NCBI RefSeq assembly: GCF_030272615.1
Contig: NC_081406.1
Span: 472,864,400-472,928,399 of the forward strand
Reading direction: 5' to 3'
Length of the DNA stretch: 64,000 nucleotides
Source: Cryptomeria japonica
Taxonomy: Eukaryota; Streptophyta; Pinopsida; Cupressales; Cupressaceae
The notes beneath the pieces were generated by a model. It did no database searches. It saw nothing but the letters and a program-made list of their open reading frames with translations, and was not told where the DNA came from. Numbering within the stretch: position 1 is the first letter of the stretch; each line of letters begins with the position of its first letter. Below are positions 22,590 through 33,747 of the stretch, one piece after another. The position numbers were made by a program, and so were the translations under genes.

Positions 22590-22870
22590 ACAACCTTCGG
22601 TGGCTCCCACCGCACGGTGTGACCGCCGCACGATGGTGTCACCGTCGGTGGTTCCACCGCACGGTGGTGTCACCGTCCACCACACGGTGGTGTCACCTTG
22701 GTGGTTTCACCGCACGGTGGTGTCACCTTGGTCCCACCGCACGGTGGCCATTTTCCCTTTTTTTTTGACCGTACGGTCGTCGTCGTACGACCGTGCGATT
22801 TTTTTCAATTTTTTTTTTTAAAATAAATTTTTGATCGTACGGTCGCCTGTCATATGACCGTACATTTCTT
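22590..22870. repeat. Palindromic CCACCGCACGGTGG array (element B)
   Basis: About seven units of the type caccgcacggtggtgtcacc follow each other from 22608 to 22750. They are succeeded by ccgtacggtcgtcgtcgtacgaccgtgcg and a further gatcgtacggtc...atgaccgtac pair. Each unit is itself a palindrome around gcacggtg or cgtacg. The same kind of array stands at 54118-54310 in element C, in the same position downstream of integrase. Confidence 0.7.
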
Positions 22871-22897
22871 TCTTTCTTTCTTCCAACTGTACGGTCA

Positions 22898-23482
22898 TCA
22901 GAGAGTCTTCGGCTTGAGTCCCCTGTCTCTGGGATCGCTCTTCATCCTTCTCGGTTTTCCTCGCCCAAGAGTCTCCCATTTTGGTCCTGTGCTTGGCGAG
23001 TCGCCTACCTGGCCTCTCGGGTCCCCTTCCATCCTCTCGGGTCCCCCTCCGGACTCCCGAGTGTCCTTCCGGCCTCTCGGGTCCCCTACGCGCTTCTCGT
23101 GGTAGGGTTTCAATTTGAACCTATTGGTGGCAAGTTTATTTTCCATGGCCATCCGAAGACCTGGAACCACAAATTCTACAGGGACCACGGTCTCCTTCCC
23201 GTATATAAGAAGAAGAAGAATAATAAAGATTTTGAAGACTGCGGTCTTCCATACAGAGTTCCAATCGTTGCCAACATTCTTCGGATTATCTACGTCGCCA
23301 GGGTTTGGGGCGTCTCCGTTCCAATATTCTTTGTATTCCGGCATGTACACCTCTGTTGGTTGCTCTGGTTCCTCTACTTCGAGCCTGTAGCTTTGGAACA
23401 TTTCATAATCCTCCATTTGCCAGTGGAAGAGCCCGTTAAGTGAGCATACCTCATCTTCAGAACATCCCTCCAATTCGAGCAC
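22898..23482 (-). pseudogene. Deletion junction joining the pre-RT region to integrase end (element B)
   Basis: The minus-strand frame starts LELEGCSEDEVCSLNGLFHWQ, equivalent to C near 51030. It reaches VFKIF (C near 51345) and then jumps through a short Ile/Leu run coded by a purine/pyrimidine-simple stretch to YGKETVVPVEFVVPGLRMA (C near 53625). A second jump leads to NRFKLKPYHEKR (C near 54000). RT, RNase H, the integrase core and most of its C-terminus are thus missing. The tail RESGGGPERMEGDPRGQ is a low-complexity repeat with no counterpart in C. The frame differs from that of the gag-protease stretch next to it, so a frameshift lies near 23480. Confidence 0.8.
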
Positions 23483-26118
23483 CCTTCACTGTTCGGCTCC
23501 ATTGCGTTCTTGCCCTTGCTTTCATCGAGACCCCCTTCCCCTTTATTAAAGTCCTCTGAGTCTGAGTCGGAAGAGGCGAGCTCTTCGCCAACATCTTGGG
23601 TGTGTAGGTCAATGGTATATTTCCGCCCTCCCTTCTCCATGGAAAGTGTATTTTTCTTCCAGTTGTGGTTTACCCTCGTGTTGATCAACCACGCTCTCCC
23701 TAGGATGGCATCATAGCCTTTCTTCTTTGAGGGAATAACCACGAAATCTAACAAGAATGGTTGCGTACCAATTGTCACTTGCTGGGCCATCAACAGGCCG
23801 AGTGGCTTAATGCCATGTTGGTCCGCTCCCACCAGGTTGAATGTGGGTGGCCATAGGGTGGGCTTCCCCAGCCGCTTCCATGTTTCTTTTGGTAGTACAT
23901 TCACTCCAGATCCCCCGTCCACAATGGTGTCCTTCAGAATGGTCCCACGGATACCCATTTCTACCACAGCTGGGTGTCTACCACTGCTCAAGGCTAGTAA
24001 CATCGGGTCAGTCGAAGGGCTGACGGAAACCTCCACCTGTGGTGTACTCGACGATGCGGTGGCGGGAACCCCTACCTGTGGTGCACTCGACGATGCGGTG
24101 CTTTGCACATTGGTGAGGATGGCAGTCCTCAATTGTGGCATAGAGTCTAGAAGGTCTTTTACCTTTATCGGCACCTCCATCTGCAAGATTTGCCCAATGA
24201 TGTTATTTTCCGCTTCCGTACGGGATGATGTACTCACCACCTCGTTGTCCCGTCGTTCGGTCATCATCTCACGTTCAATATTGGCCTTTGCGTCCCTTCT
24301 CTCCTTCTCCGTACGGGGGTCGGGATAAGTGGCTTTTTTCGTCTGGGCGCGGGTGATCGCCAGTACTTCTTTCGCACCAGTCTTCTCAGCCTTCTCAATG
24401 TTGAGGAGATTAACCCCTGCTTGCGGGCAATTTGCATCCTCATGGTCGCCTGGCCCACACCAATGACAGAGGTGCTGAGGGGTGGCTTCCTTCGTGCAAT
24501 CACGGGCGAAGTGCCCCCACTGATTACAGGCCCTACATTGGATAATTGGCCGGCCCTTGGCGTCATACTGGATACGGCTTCCGTTATTGTTATTGTTGCT
24601 ATTCCTTCCGCTGCCGCGTCTGTTGTCCCGGTATCCTCCAAATGATGCCGTTGTGTTAGTATGTTGGCCGGTACCCGCTGGTGCAGATGTTGTGGCCTGC
24701 TCCGTGAACAACACCTGGTTCATTTGCGTACTTCGGGTTTTCATGTTGTATGGGCACTCCTTGGTGGAGTGTCCCATCACTTGGCAAATCTCGCAGAATG
24801 CCTTCTTTTGGCAAGTACCCTTTGTGTGCCCTTCCTCTTTGCACTCAGTGTACCATATGTCCCCTTCGTTCCGACCAGTGCTTCTCATTATTTTGAATTC
24901 TTTTCTCATTCGCTCCATGTCTTTTTGGAGCGCTTGCACCCGTTTGCCAGCCTCGTCATCGCTGCTGCTTACCTGTGAAGGGTCATCATCCTCGGATGAG
25001 GATTTATTACTTTTCTTCTTCTTTGATGTTTTGTGTTCGCTCTCCAGGTCCATCGCCCTATTATAAGCGTCGTCATATGACGTCGGGGGTACAATTTTCA
25101 TCTTCCTCCATAGGGAGGATTTCAACCCTTCAACGAACCATCGTTTCTTCAATCCATCTGTGGGTTGGCTTTCCATTTTACCCAAGAGTTCTTTCAGCCT
25201 CCGACTGTATGCCCGTACTGTCTCCCTGGTACCTTGTTTGGTACTGTATATCTCCGTTACAATTTCATTGTCATCACGGAGCAACCGAAACTCTCCCGTG
25301 AATTCCTTTTGTAGATTGGCCCACGTGGCCACTTTTTGCTTGTCCACATCGGAGTACCAATCTATGGCAACTCCTCGTAACGTGGCTGGAAACTGCTGTA
25401 CCCAGTCATCCTGGTCTGTTACTTCGTTGGCGGACCAAATGGTTTCACATGTACGACATTGCTGTAAGGGGTCTTCCTTGCCTTCCCCTGTGAACTTTGG
25501 CAGTTTTTGTTTACTCGCCATCCCACCGCTGGGTCTCGCTCCTCTAATTCCTTGTGTGCTTGTACCTGGCGATCCTCCGCCTCCTGCAACTGAACCTCCA
25601 CTCGTGGGTCCTCCGGAAAAAGTTGCTAAAACCGAAGCAAACAAATTGCCTCCCGTACGGTACCCTTGTGCTCCCTCGGCACCTTCGGTCGTACCGTCAC
25701 CTTCCGTTGTCTCCCTCCGATTGTCCTCTGAAATGGACAAATTCTTTAGCAAGTCTCTGGTAGCGTCGATCAGGTTTAGACTTCGCCTTGTTTGTTCCAC
25801 CAACTCTTCGTGGCTTCTTACCCTACGGTGGTATTCTAGCAAACTGTAGAGTTCTCCTTCGGCACCCTCCGTGACTCCTTCTGGCAGCCCTACAACAGTG
25901 TAGATAGTGTAGTTCTCTCCGTCTATCTCTGCCTCCGCAACCTCCGTGACACCTCCTGGGTTCCCTTCGGGCAACCCCTTGACCGGTCATCCCTCGGCAA
26001 GCTGCCTTAGCCTACGCCTTCGTTCTATCTGCTGTCTGAGATTCAACGCGGTTTGTGCCACTTCCCATTCGTCACTCTGTATCTTTTTATTTTTGTCCTT
26101 ATTTAGTCTATTGGGCAT
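23374..26118 (-). pseudogene. gag-protease polyprotein of element B
   Basis: The natural start is the Met at 26116-26118 (MPN...). A TGA at about 25987 interrupts the frame, and it is then open for 866 codons from 25974. Order: N-terminal charged region, capsid core (KQKLPKFTGEGKEDPL, DDWVQQFPATLRGVAIDWYSD, TKQGTRETVRAYSRRLKELL), KKKKS linker, four zinc knuckles and a Gly/Asn-rich spacer. Then follows protease IVDGGSGVNVLPKETWKRLG with DAILGRAWL. The first knuckle has Tyr in place of its first Cys (YTECKEEGHTKGTC); the other three are intact. It would build virus-like particles and mature them. The TGA fits CGA to TGA, since C has CGA there. Confidence 0.88.
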
Positions 26119-26239
26119 AAGTCACTTCCATACATAGCAAACACACGCCATGTACACAAAAAAACTTTTATTATTTTTATTTTTATTTTGCCTTTCGGCC
26201 ACAATTTATATCAGCAGTGTGTCGGGATTATTACAAGGT

Positions 26240-26608
26240 TCAATTTCCTCCTGGCCTGGCGCCATCTCGTTCTGTTTCCCGTCGACTGTTCTCTTCGTAG
26301 CGTTGCAGGATTTTTTGTCGTCGCTCTTCCTGGGCAATCTCCTCCAGGTGGGCTTGCTGTGCCAGCGATGCCTGTGCAAGCAGCCGGGGGAGGTGGTTCA
26401 TTAACCGATTTACTGTCGGGCTAACCTCCAGCGCTGTCCACACGACACTTGGTGGGATTTCTGCCTCCGCCGCTTCTCGTCGAACGTATGTCTGAATGGC
26501 TACCTGGAGCAAAATTGAAAATTCTCGCGTTGCCGTGTCTTCTCCTATGTAAAGTTCTGTCCGCGTGTCGTCGGCTTCTGGGTTTACTTCAGCAACGGGT
26601 AGGCCCAT
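26240..26608 (-). CDS. Leader ORF upstream of gag (element B), function unknown
   Basis: About 122 codons starting at the Met in MGLPVAEVNPEADD (26606-26608) and ending DGARPGGN. An open frame extends further upstream into the LTR, but the Met chosen is shared with element C (48001). Protein identity to the C copy is high by eye. The middle (FSILLQVAIQTYVRREAA) and the Leu/Glu/Gln-rich end (QAHLEEIAQEERRQKILQRYEE) look helical. It is in a different frame from gag and stops about 120 bases before it. I do not recognise a domain. A matrix-like or regulatory role is possible, but this is inference. Confidence 0.55.
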   Translation of the reverse strand: MGLPVAEVNPEADDTRTELYIGEDTATREFSILLQVAIQTYVRREAAEAEIPPSVVWTALEVSPTVNRLMNHLPRLLAQASLAQQAHLEEIAQEERRQKILQRYEENSRRETERDGARPGGN

Positions 26609-26652
26609 TGTGTCTGTGCGACATCCGTGTCTTCCGTTCCCGAGTTCGTCTA

Positions 26653-26667
26653 GGCAGCGGCGCCAAA
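26653..26667 (-). other. Primer-binding site of element B
   Basis: Directly after the 5' LTR (minus strand) comes tttggcgccgctgcc, the TGGCGCC type common in plant Ty3/gypsy elements and almost the same as in element C. Confidence 0.7.
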
Positions 26668-26982
26668 TGTTTGCCCTCTCGGGTAAACTGTTAAATGCAG
26701 AAAGTAAATGCACAGAACATAATGGAAATACATTAAATAACCAGTCTCTATATTAATTCCACAGTCCATGTACAATAAGTGCTTATAACATTACATCTGA
26801 CACGACTAACATGATCCTTTCGAAGAAAAGGTACACAATATATAATATCCGAAGGGGTGCGACACAACCGTCGCGACTCCAACTACCTACCCGTCGGCTA
26901 ACTAACTGACCGCCGTAACTCAGTATTACCGACGACAACATAAACATAATATAACAACATAACATAATGATTATTCCCGGCA
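26668..26982 (-). repeat. 5' LTR of element B
   Basis: 315 bases (minus strand) starting TGCCGGGAATAATC and ending CCCGAGAGGGCAAACA. Only the last 16 or so bases are clearly shared with the LTR of element C, so the two are related but separate subfamilies. Confidence 0.9.
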
Positions 26983-26987
26983 ATAGT
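26983..26987. other. Right target-site duplication of element B
   Basis: ATAGT, identical to 21021-21025. Confidence 0.85.
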
Positions 26988-27723
26988 GCCCGAATTTGTC
27001 ACACCTGTAACATTGAATATGGGAGAGATCCTTCTTGGAGGTATTCTTGGCTTGATGACCTTTCCTCTTCTTAAATTGTTTCTTCTTGCTATTCTTATTG
27101 GAGTTCGTATTTAGGACTTGGAGATCTTCATCTATATTCTTTTGTTTGATCCCTTTCTTATTTAACCTTGACTCTTCTTGAAGACAGTCTGCTCTTAGCC
27201 TCTCAAATTTTGTATATTTAGCCCTTGCACTGATACCTTGGACAAACGTTTCCCATATACTAGGCAATCCATCTAGGGCAATGAGTGTTAACTCTTTGCT
27301 TTGGATCTTATATCCAAGTGTTGCTAGTTCATCCCTTAGGGCTGATATCCGCATGAAGTAAGCATTGACCGACTCCCCTTTGATCATACTTATATGATTT
27401 ATTTCTCTTTTTAAGGCCAAGGTTCTACTTGCATTGGATATCTCAAATGCATTTTCAAGTGCTTTGAACATATGGTAGGCCGTCTCATGTTTCTTTATGA
27501 TAGGCATAATATTATTCCTCACCCCATCAACTATGATTTTTATAGCCTTTTCATTGCCTTCGATCCATGTCGTTTTGTCAGGTTCGTTCTCAGGTTCTTT
27601 AGATTCAGCTTTTACAAATGATTCAACTTTATTCTCTCTTAGAATCATCTTAATTTTGAACTTCCATGCTGAGAAATTGTCACCTCCTTCGAGCCTATCC
27701 TCAAATCTGATAGTGCTGGCCAT
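26988..27723 (-). pseudogene. Copia gag, split by element B in its zinc knuckle
   Basis: The minus-strand frame starts MASTIRFEDRLEGGDNFSAWK at 27723. It shows the copia gag core: W-x-x-WK near the start, MFKALENAFE, LKREINHISMIKGESVNAYFMRI, LIALDGLPSIWETFV, and a Lys-rich stretch. It reaches CYRCDKFGH of the zinc knuckle and is cut there by element B. The rest of the knuckle lies at about 21010-21020 on the other side of B. The Met is preceded by a normal leader of about 90 bases after the primer site. It would package element RNA. Confidence 0.9.
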
Positions 27724-27796
27724 TTGGAGAAATGCGATGTTAGATATATTCTTGACTTGAATTTTTTAAAAATTTGAAAGCCGGAGGTTCGATCTA

Positions 27797-27813
27797 CCAG
27801 CGCTCTGATACCA
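27797..27813 (-). other. Primer-binding site of the copia element (initiator Met tRNA type)
   Basis: On the minus strand tggtatcagagcgctgg follows the 5' LTR directly. TGGTATCAGAGC is the well-known complement of the plant initiator methionine tRNA 3' end. Confidence 0.9.
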
Positions 27814-28517
27814 TGTAAATGTTTTTCAAATTCCAATTCAATGATCAAGGTATATATATAATGTTGTATTTCAATGTAAATGTTTGTCACAATATAATTG
27901 TTCTGGTGATTAATTATATTCTGTGTATTGTAGGTGGAGATAGAGCATTAATAATTTCGATGTCTTCTCCATTTAACATTGATCGGTATATATAAAAAAT
28001 AGGGAGGATCAAGTGACACCTTGATTGGACATGTCTATTAGACATGGCCTATCAAGATGCCACTTGATCGTGCCTTTTCATTTGCAATATGTAACCAATC
28101 TAATGCCGATATTAATCGGTGTCAATGCGTAACAATGAAGTCCGATAACTAATCGGTGGCATTAACAATGAAGCCCGATAACTAATCGGTGGCATTAACA
28201 ATGAAGCCCGATAACAATTGGGATATCAAGGTTACTGTTTATTGTTAGATTGCAATGTTTATAGATTAACACAGATCGTGAAATACAATCCTAGCATGAT
28301 CGTAAATTTAACATCAGTTTGTATGATTATAATCTGTAAAACCGATAATGCACCATATATATAAGGAGAGCAATTATAATAGTAATATCAGATGATAGAA
28401 CAAAAGAATAATAAGTGAAGTCTATTATAGTCTATCCATGAGATAGATGATTGAATGAGAGACTTCATTTATCTCTCATTCAATCATTTATCTTACTGAA
28501 GCTATCATGTATCAACA
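27814..28517 (-). repeat. 5' LTR of the copia element
   Basis: 704 bases. Relative to the other LTR it carries one extra tandem copy of a unit of about 32 bases (cggtggcattaacaatgaag...gataa, near 28150-28215), which accounts for most of the length difference. Confidence 0.9.
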
Positions 28518-28522
28518 ACCCT
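28518..28522. other. Right target-site duplication of the copia element
   Basis: ACCCT, identical to 16551-16555. Confidence 0.85.
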
Positions 28523-31500
28523 CACTTGGGCACAGTTTTCCGAATGACTTGACCATGCTGAAAGTGATCCTGACAATGATTGGAGGACTTTTATGCCATC
28601 TTTGCCAATTTGCCTCTCCATGAGCATCACTTTTAGCTGGCTTGGCTACATTGAAGGTTTGACCATCTTTGACAATTTACCATCCTCTACTGTTTTCCTT
28701 TATTGACATTCCCATCCAAATAGCCAGCTGAAGCGTTCATTCCTTATGCTGGTTCAAGGTTTCAATCCTGCGTGTTCATAGTTTTAAACTTGTTGAAATC
28801 ATACATTTCCTGCAAAATTGTCAGTTTAAAAAGACCAAGGACGAGAGAACTTTGGGAAATTCGACTTGCGAGGACAGTAACTGATTTATACCTGATGTAA
28901 CACTGAGGTTTTATTGACAATTATCTAACCAAAAGGAGACTTAAAAATGCAGTTTTTAGGGGTACCGACACTCTCCTACATTAAACTTTTACTTTGTGAT
29001 TGATTTATAGAAGGATAAGGACAGATATTGTAACGCACTGCCAAGGAACCCTAGAGGATATGAGCAATTTATACAAGGATTGCATGGAAATGTTTTAAAA
29101 AAAAGTTAGAAGTGTCATCATGCATAGCATACACAAGTGTAACACTCAACCTCAGATAAAGTTAACTAGTTGTCAACAACTATGCACATGCAGAAGACTA
29201 CATTCTCAAACTCCAACCAATTAACTCAAGTCACCTCTAGGGCTCCCTGATGTTGCTACCTAAGCAACACATCCAAAACCAGCCACGAAACTTGAGACCA
29301 ACTAGGAGATGACTAAATCAATCTCTGACTGTCATGTGCCCACTTTGAAATACAATTTAATGATAAATGATAATAATAAAATTAAAATAAAAATATAAAA
29401 GAACACAATTAAATTTTAAGTTAATGAATGGTCAAAGACATGAAATGAAAAATTGGGACTCCCTCAAACATGATATATAAAAGGGAGAAGAGAACCTCAT
29501 TTGAGGGGATAATTTGGGGAATCAGAAGTGCAGATCTGATATAAATAAGTAGTGTAGATCTGAATTTGAAAGGTGGTGCAGAGAATTGAAGGAACTCAAT
29601 CAATAGTGGCAGATCTTTCTCCCAACTCACCTATGCAATAAGGTGATAACCCTCTAAAACCTCACAGGACCCCTCAGAAGGTTATTGGTATTTGGTACTC
29701 ACAAGGTACAATACATCAAAACCACACTCATGCTTCCTAGCCCTCATCCACTCATTGGAACATGCTCACATAGACTTTTCCAACATGTATGAATCCAAAC
29801 CCCAAGTCCTCCAACACTCCAACACCATAAGACCTTCTACTAGTCACTCACCCTAGTACATGCTCAATTAGGACTTCCAATCCCCATTCATAGCATACAA
29901 TGAATAACCCCAACACATATACACCATAGAAATCCCAAGAAGGATTCTCAACATACACAAAAAGGGGTCTCTACCCTCCCAACCTCCCAAAGTTCAAAGG
30001 AAGTCCTACTGCTGCACCGTTGTCCTTTTGTGACAGTCATGTAGGTTTGGGACAATCATACTCACATGGGCCATTCCCCCTTATCAACACTTAAAATTCT
30101 TGACACAATGATGGTGAACCACCCTCCTTCCTCTTCTACCATCAAACCCAACAACAATCCACCCTACAACCTTGCACATTCAATGGATCTTCTCACTATC
30201 AAACAGTGACAGTCACAGGCAACATTAGAACAGTCAAACATTTATGAACCATTCTTTATCCTTATGACTTCAAGCAATAACAAATATGTTGGTGGATCTA
30301 TCTGCTCTCTTCCCCGTCTTCAAACTCAACTACAACTCTCCCTATTAACCTTGCAAGAGCAGTGATTCAAGGCAGTGTCAAAACTGTGACAGTCAATGCA
30401 TAGGTTAGGACAGTCATAAAACAACATGGTTTAATTGTCTTATTTGATCATATCACACTTCGATCATGCCAAGGGGACCCCTAATCATCCCTCTCTTCAC
30501 TTACAACACCATTCAACACCATTGTTGCTTTTACACCCCTCAAAACTCCATGAAACCTCTGTGTTTCAGACTGTGGCACTGTCAAATCAGCACTTTGACA
30601 TCAATTGGCACGTGCAAACTTTAATATGGGACCCTGCAAGAAAAGAGAAAGCAAATACATGATATGGTCTGTGATGTTCCCTACCTGTACAATGCCTTAA
30701 AATATGCAATAGATGGCTCGATTGATGATAACCCTGCAACTACAAGGATGCACACACAATACCCACATACATACACATATTACTGATTAGCCTAAACCAT
30801 CAGCACTAACATGCAAATAGCAAGACAGTATCATAGGTTAAAGAGAAGAGCAAGGGACTGCTTGTCTACCAAATCTAAGGGCTGGTTGCTTCTAACCCCC
30901 TTGCTAGATGGGTAGTCTCCCTATTCTTTCCTTCTAAACCTTAATACTTTCAGACACACAAATAACCTCTCTGTCTTGAAAAGACTGGCAGGGAGATAGT
31001 AACTGGCATCTTGACTTCATAGGTCTCTGCCCACATGATAGCCCCTCGTTGCCACTGATTACCATCTCTAGTGCTCTCTCCAAGATAGAGTTGAAAACAT
31101 TACTCTAACTATTAATTGATGTGCAGCAGTAACCTAAATGAATTAACACATATATTCACCCAGTTACATGCAACAGTATTCTAATTACTAATTGATATAC
31201 GGCAATAATTTTAATTGAAATTTACAGTACATATAACAGTCATACTGTCTCAGTCATATACAAATACCAATATATATCAGTCGTGCTGTCCCAGTCATAT
31301 ATAAACAGTAATATATATCAGAACTGTCATATTTAATAAATACATATATAAATATTTCATATATAATATTTTAATAGTGTTTCCTAAAGCAATAATTAAT
31401 ATCCCGATTGAAGTAAGTTATTGGTTCTTGGCCGGGCCAAGAATGCAACTCCTTACCTGCCCTTGGTAGAGTAGAAGAAAATTCCAACATGCTCTTGCTG

Positions 31501-31929
31501 GTAATACTTTTGTCTTTTTTTAATTTCCTCTTCCCTTCCTATTTTTGATTCCCATAAACCCTCTTTGACCCACGCATGCTTACCTTTATTGTAAAGGAAA
31601 AGGTACGCTCATTGGGGGAGACGTGACTTAGTCTCGAGTCACGTCCTCCCTATATTAAACGGTATCTCTTTACCCAATAAGAAATCATGGCATTCATAAT
31701 CATTTCATTTGGGTGTTAATAAGATTATTTAATCTATTAGTTATTAACACATTCTTCTTTATTATATAGATATAACAACACATATTAAATATTTAATATT
31801 ATTATTTAACTATTGATTTAATTAACATTATATTGCTTAATTAATTCAATTAATATTATATTGCTTAACCGATTCAATTCATATTATATTTGCTGATAGA
31901 AATAAATGGATGATTAATCAATACTAAAT
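28523..31929. other. Non-coding region with weak repeats
   Basis: No gene is supported. A phrase tgacagtca...ggacagtcat recurs three times (near 30030, 30205 and 30390). A pair of about 55-base units with cagtcatatacaaa/ccaatatatatcag repeats at 31230-31320. The sequence is AT-rich elsewhere. It may be intron of the lycopene cyclase gene or intergenic; I cannot tell. Confidence 0.4.
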
Positions 31930-32041
31930 AAAGGGGCAAAAAATTTATTGAAAATAAAGGGGTAAAAACTTTATTGAAAATTAGACACAAGAATTACAAA
32001 GAGAACCAGAGCCCCAAGACCCCACAAAAGAATGACAAACC

Positions 32042-32554
32042 TAGCCCAAGATCAACCAGCTTCATAACTATCCATGTCCTTTGCAAAAATCTTCTGCAAG
32101 TCCTGACAGTAATCTGAGGAGAGATGCTCCCAACCTTCAACTTTCCAATCACTACCATGTTCCGAGGCCCACTTAGCCAAACAATCAGCTGCTCTATTCC
32201 ATTCACGAGGAATGTGGATGAAAGACACTTGCTCCATTAACGAGCTAATATGAAGAATCTGACGAACAATCCCTGCCAGCTACCAATGAATCCCACTCAC
32301 CTTCTGCTCAGTCAACAAGTTCACAATAATTTGTGAATCTGATTCGTAGATAACCTTCCTTCGTCCCAACTCCCAAGCACGCTCCAGGGCATAGAGAATT
32401 GCAAATCCTTCCATAAAATTATTAGACTGCTGCCCTTTATGCACCGAAAAGAAGAAGACCACCTCCCCCATACGATTCCTACCAAAACCACCAAGCCAAC
32501 AGGGCCTGGGTTACCCCTAGAGGAGCCATCGGTGTTAATCTTGATAAACTCATC
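32042..32554 (-). pseudogene. LINE RNase H domain
   Basis: The minus strand reads KINTDGSSRGNPGPVG (first catalytic Asp) at about 32498-32545. After a frame change come MEGFAILYALERAWELG (Glu) and VIYESDSQIIVNLL (Asp), then IPREWNRAADCLAKWA, which ends the domain. This is the plant-LINE RNase H that follows RT and is also found in host RVT_3 proteins. A stop near 32280 and at least one frameshift break it. The last stop is near 32042-32052. Confidence 0.8.
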
Positions 32555-33709
32555 CTAAGGGGGCATCCACCTTCCCACCCTTTGAACCTTCTTCATAGCA
32601 CGTCTACCTCTCTTGGCACAAGATGAGGCAGGAGACAACTCCTGCAATCCCAACCTACTCACAATATCCGCCTCATCTCTATTGAGAGGAAAATTTACCT
32701 CACATTTAGCTTCCACCGTCTCCCAAATCATAACAATGATTCTATTCCACACTTGCTGAACTAACAGTCTGACCTCACAAAAGATCCTCTTGTTCCTCTC
32801 GAGCCAGATCTGCCACAGTATGAAAATGGGCCCAATATACCAAACAGTCTGGAGGAAGGAGGACAAGATAGGAGGTCTGCCCAAACTGCTCCAAAACTCC
32901 ACCAGAGAATCCGCGTGAACACAAGGATGCTTCCACACCCCCCACCAGTAATGCCAAATAAGCATAGAGAAGGGGCATATGAAGAACAGGTGTGAGGAAT
33001 CTTCCTCCCCATTACCACACAAAGCACAAATGGAAGGCCCCAAGAATCCCCGCTTGCGAATATTGTCCCAAGTTAGGCATCTATTCAAAGCCAAAGTCCA
33101 AGCGAAGCAGTTACATCTTGGCCAAGAAAAATTATTCCACACATGTTTCCACCAGTGCACCTCTCTTCCCTCTAGTCTTCGGTTCAACAGTTCCCGGTAT
33201 CCACTAGCCACAGTAAAGACGCCCTTAGGATTCAGAAACCAAGCAAGTCCATCCCTACCCTTGAGGAAGCTACAGTGTCTATTCGCCGAAATGCCATGCA
33301 ACTCATCACACTCTTCCTCCATCCCAACAACCGACCACTCATTAGGAGCCTTCCACCGCTCCATCTCCAGCCGCCCACACCTATAAACAGCCTTGAAGTC
33401 ACTCACCCTTGACCACCCTGCCTCCAAAAACCCCTGGCAAAGATTCCCAAGGTTAGGAAACTGATCAAGGATGGGGGGGTATCCATCCCAAGAGTCGTTC
33501 CAGAAAAGGACCTCTTCCCCCCTCCTGCAAATCCAAAATAGTCCTTCCTTAATTAGAGAAGCCCCCTTCTTGAGAGTACACCAAATCGTTGAGCCTTTTC
33601 CCTCAAGCGAATATCTTGGAATTTCCTCCATTGGGATCCTCTGCATATATTTGTAGGCCAAAATCCTAGCCCATCCTCGATCTTGCTCAACACACCACCT
33701 CCAGTACAA
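32555..33709 (-). pseudogene. LINE RT C-terminal part and zf-RVT domain
   Basis: An open stretch of 384 codons starts LYWRWCVEQDRGWARIL-like sequence typical after the RT thumb. It contains GSTIWCTLKKGASLI and the zf-RVT signature WNNFSWPRCNCFAW, with LTWDNIRKRG, CALCGNGEEDSSHLFFICPF. It ends in a basic tail (CAKRGRRAMKKVQR) before RNase H. The zinc-binding Cys/His set (C-x2-C...H...C) is intact. It is in another frame than the upstream RT, so a frameshift lies near 33745. Confidence 0.85.
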
Positions 33710-33747
33710 TTTAGCAGCCAGAGCCTCCCCAAATAAAATAGACTGCC

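Larger units (their letters stand above)
21026..26982 (-). mobile_element. Ty3/gypsy element B, internally deleted, nested in copia gag
   Basis: Two direct LTRs (21026-21315 and 26668-26982) are flanked by ATAGT. On the minus strand the content is LTR, GGCGCC-type primer site, leader ORF, gag-protease, an RT/INT deletion junction, a palindrome array, a 3' coiled-coil ORF relic, purine tract and LTR. The internal sequence is closely similar to element C at 47684-57526, but about 2.3 kb covering RT, RNase H and most of integrase are absent. The LTR copies differ by only about four substitutions by eye, so this insertion is fairly recent, younger than its copia host. Confidence 0.92.
16556..28517 (-). 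mobile_element. Ty1/copia LTR retrotransposon with element B nested in its gag
   Basis: Two LTRs in direct orientation (16556-17232 and 27814-28517) are bounded by TG...CA and by the target duplication ACCCT. On the minus strand the order is LTR, iMet primer site, gag, protease, integrase, RT, RNase H, purine tract, LTR. Integrase before RT defines Ty1/copia. About 6 kb of the span is a second element (21026-26982). Without it the copia copy is about 6.0 kb. Several stops, a protease deletion and an integrase active-site change make it inactive. Confidence 0.92.

Noticed and set aside
22132-22821. Open frames of 229 and 108 codons on the + strand
   Set aside because: They read through the palindromic array antisense to element B; the repeats, not selection, keep them open.
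23810-25849. Several + strand frames of 60-230 codons
   Set aside because: Antisense to the B gag-protease frame, which carries the conserved domains.
32979-33386. + strand frame of 135 codons
   Set aside because: Antisense to the zf-RVT region of the LINE; composition reflects the coding strand.
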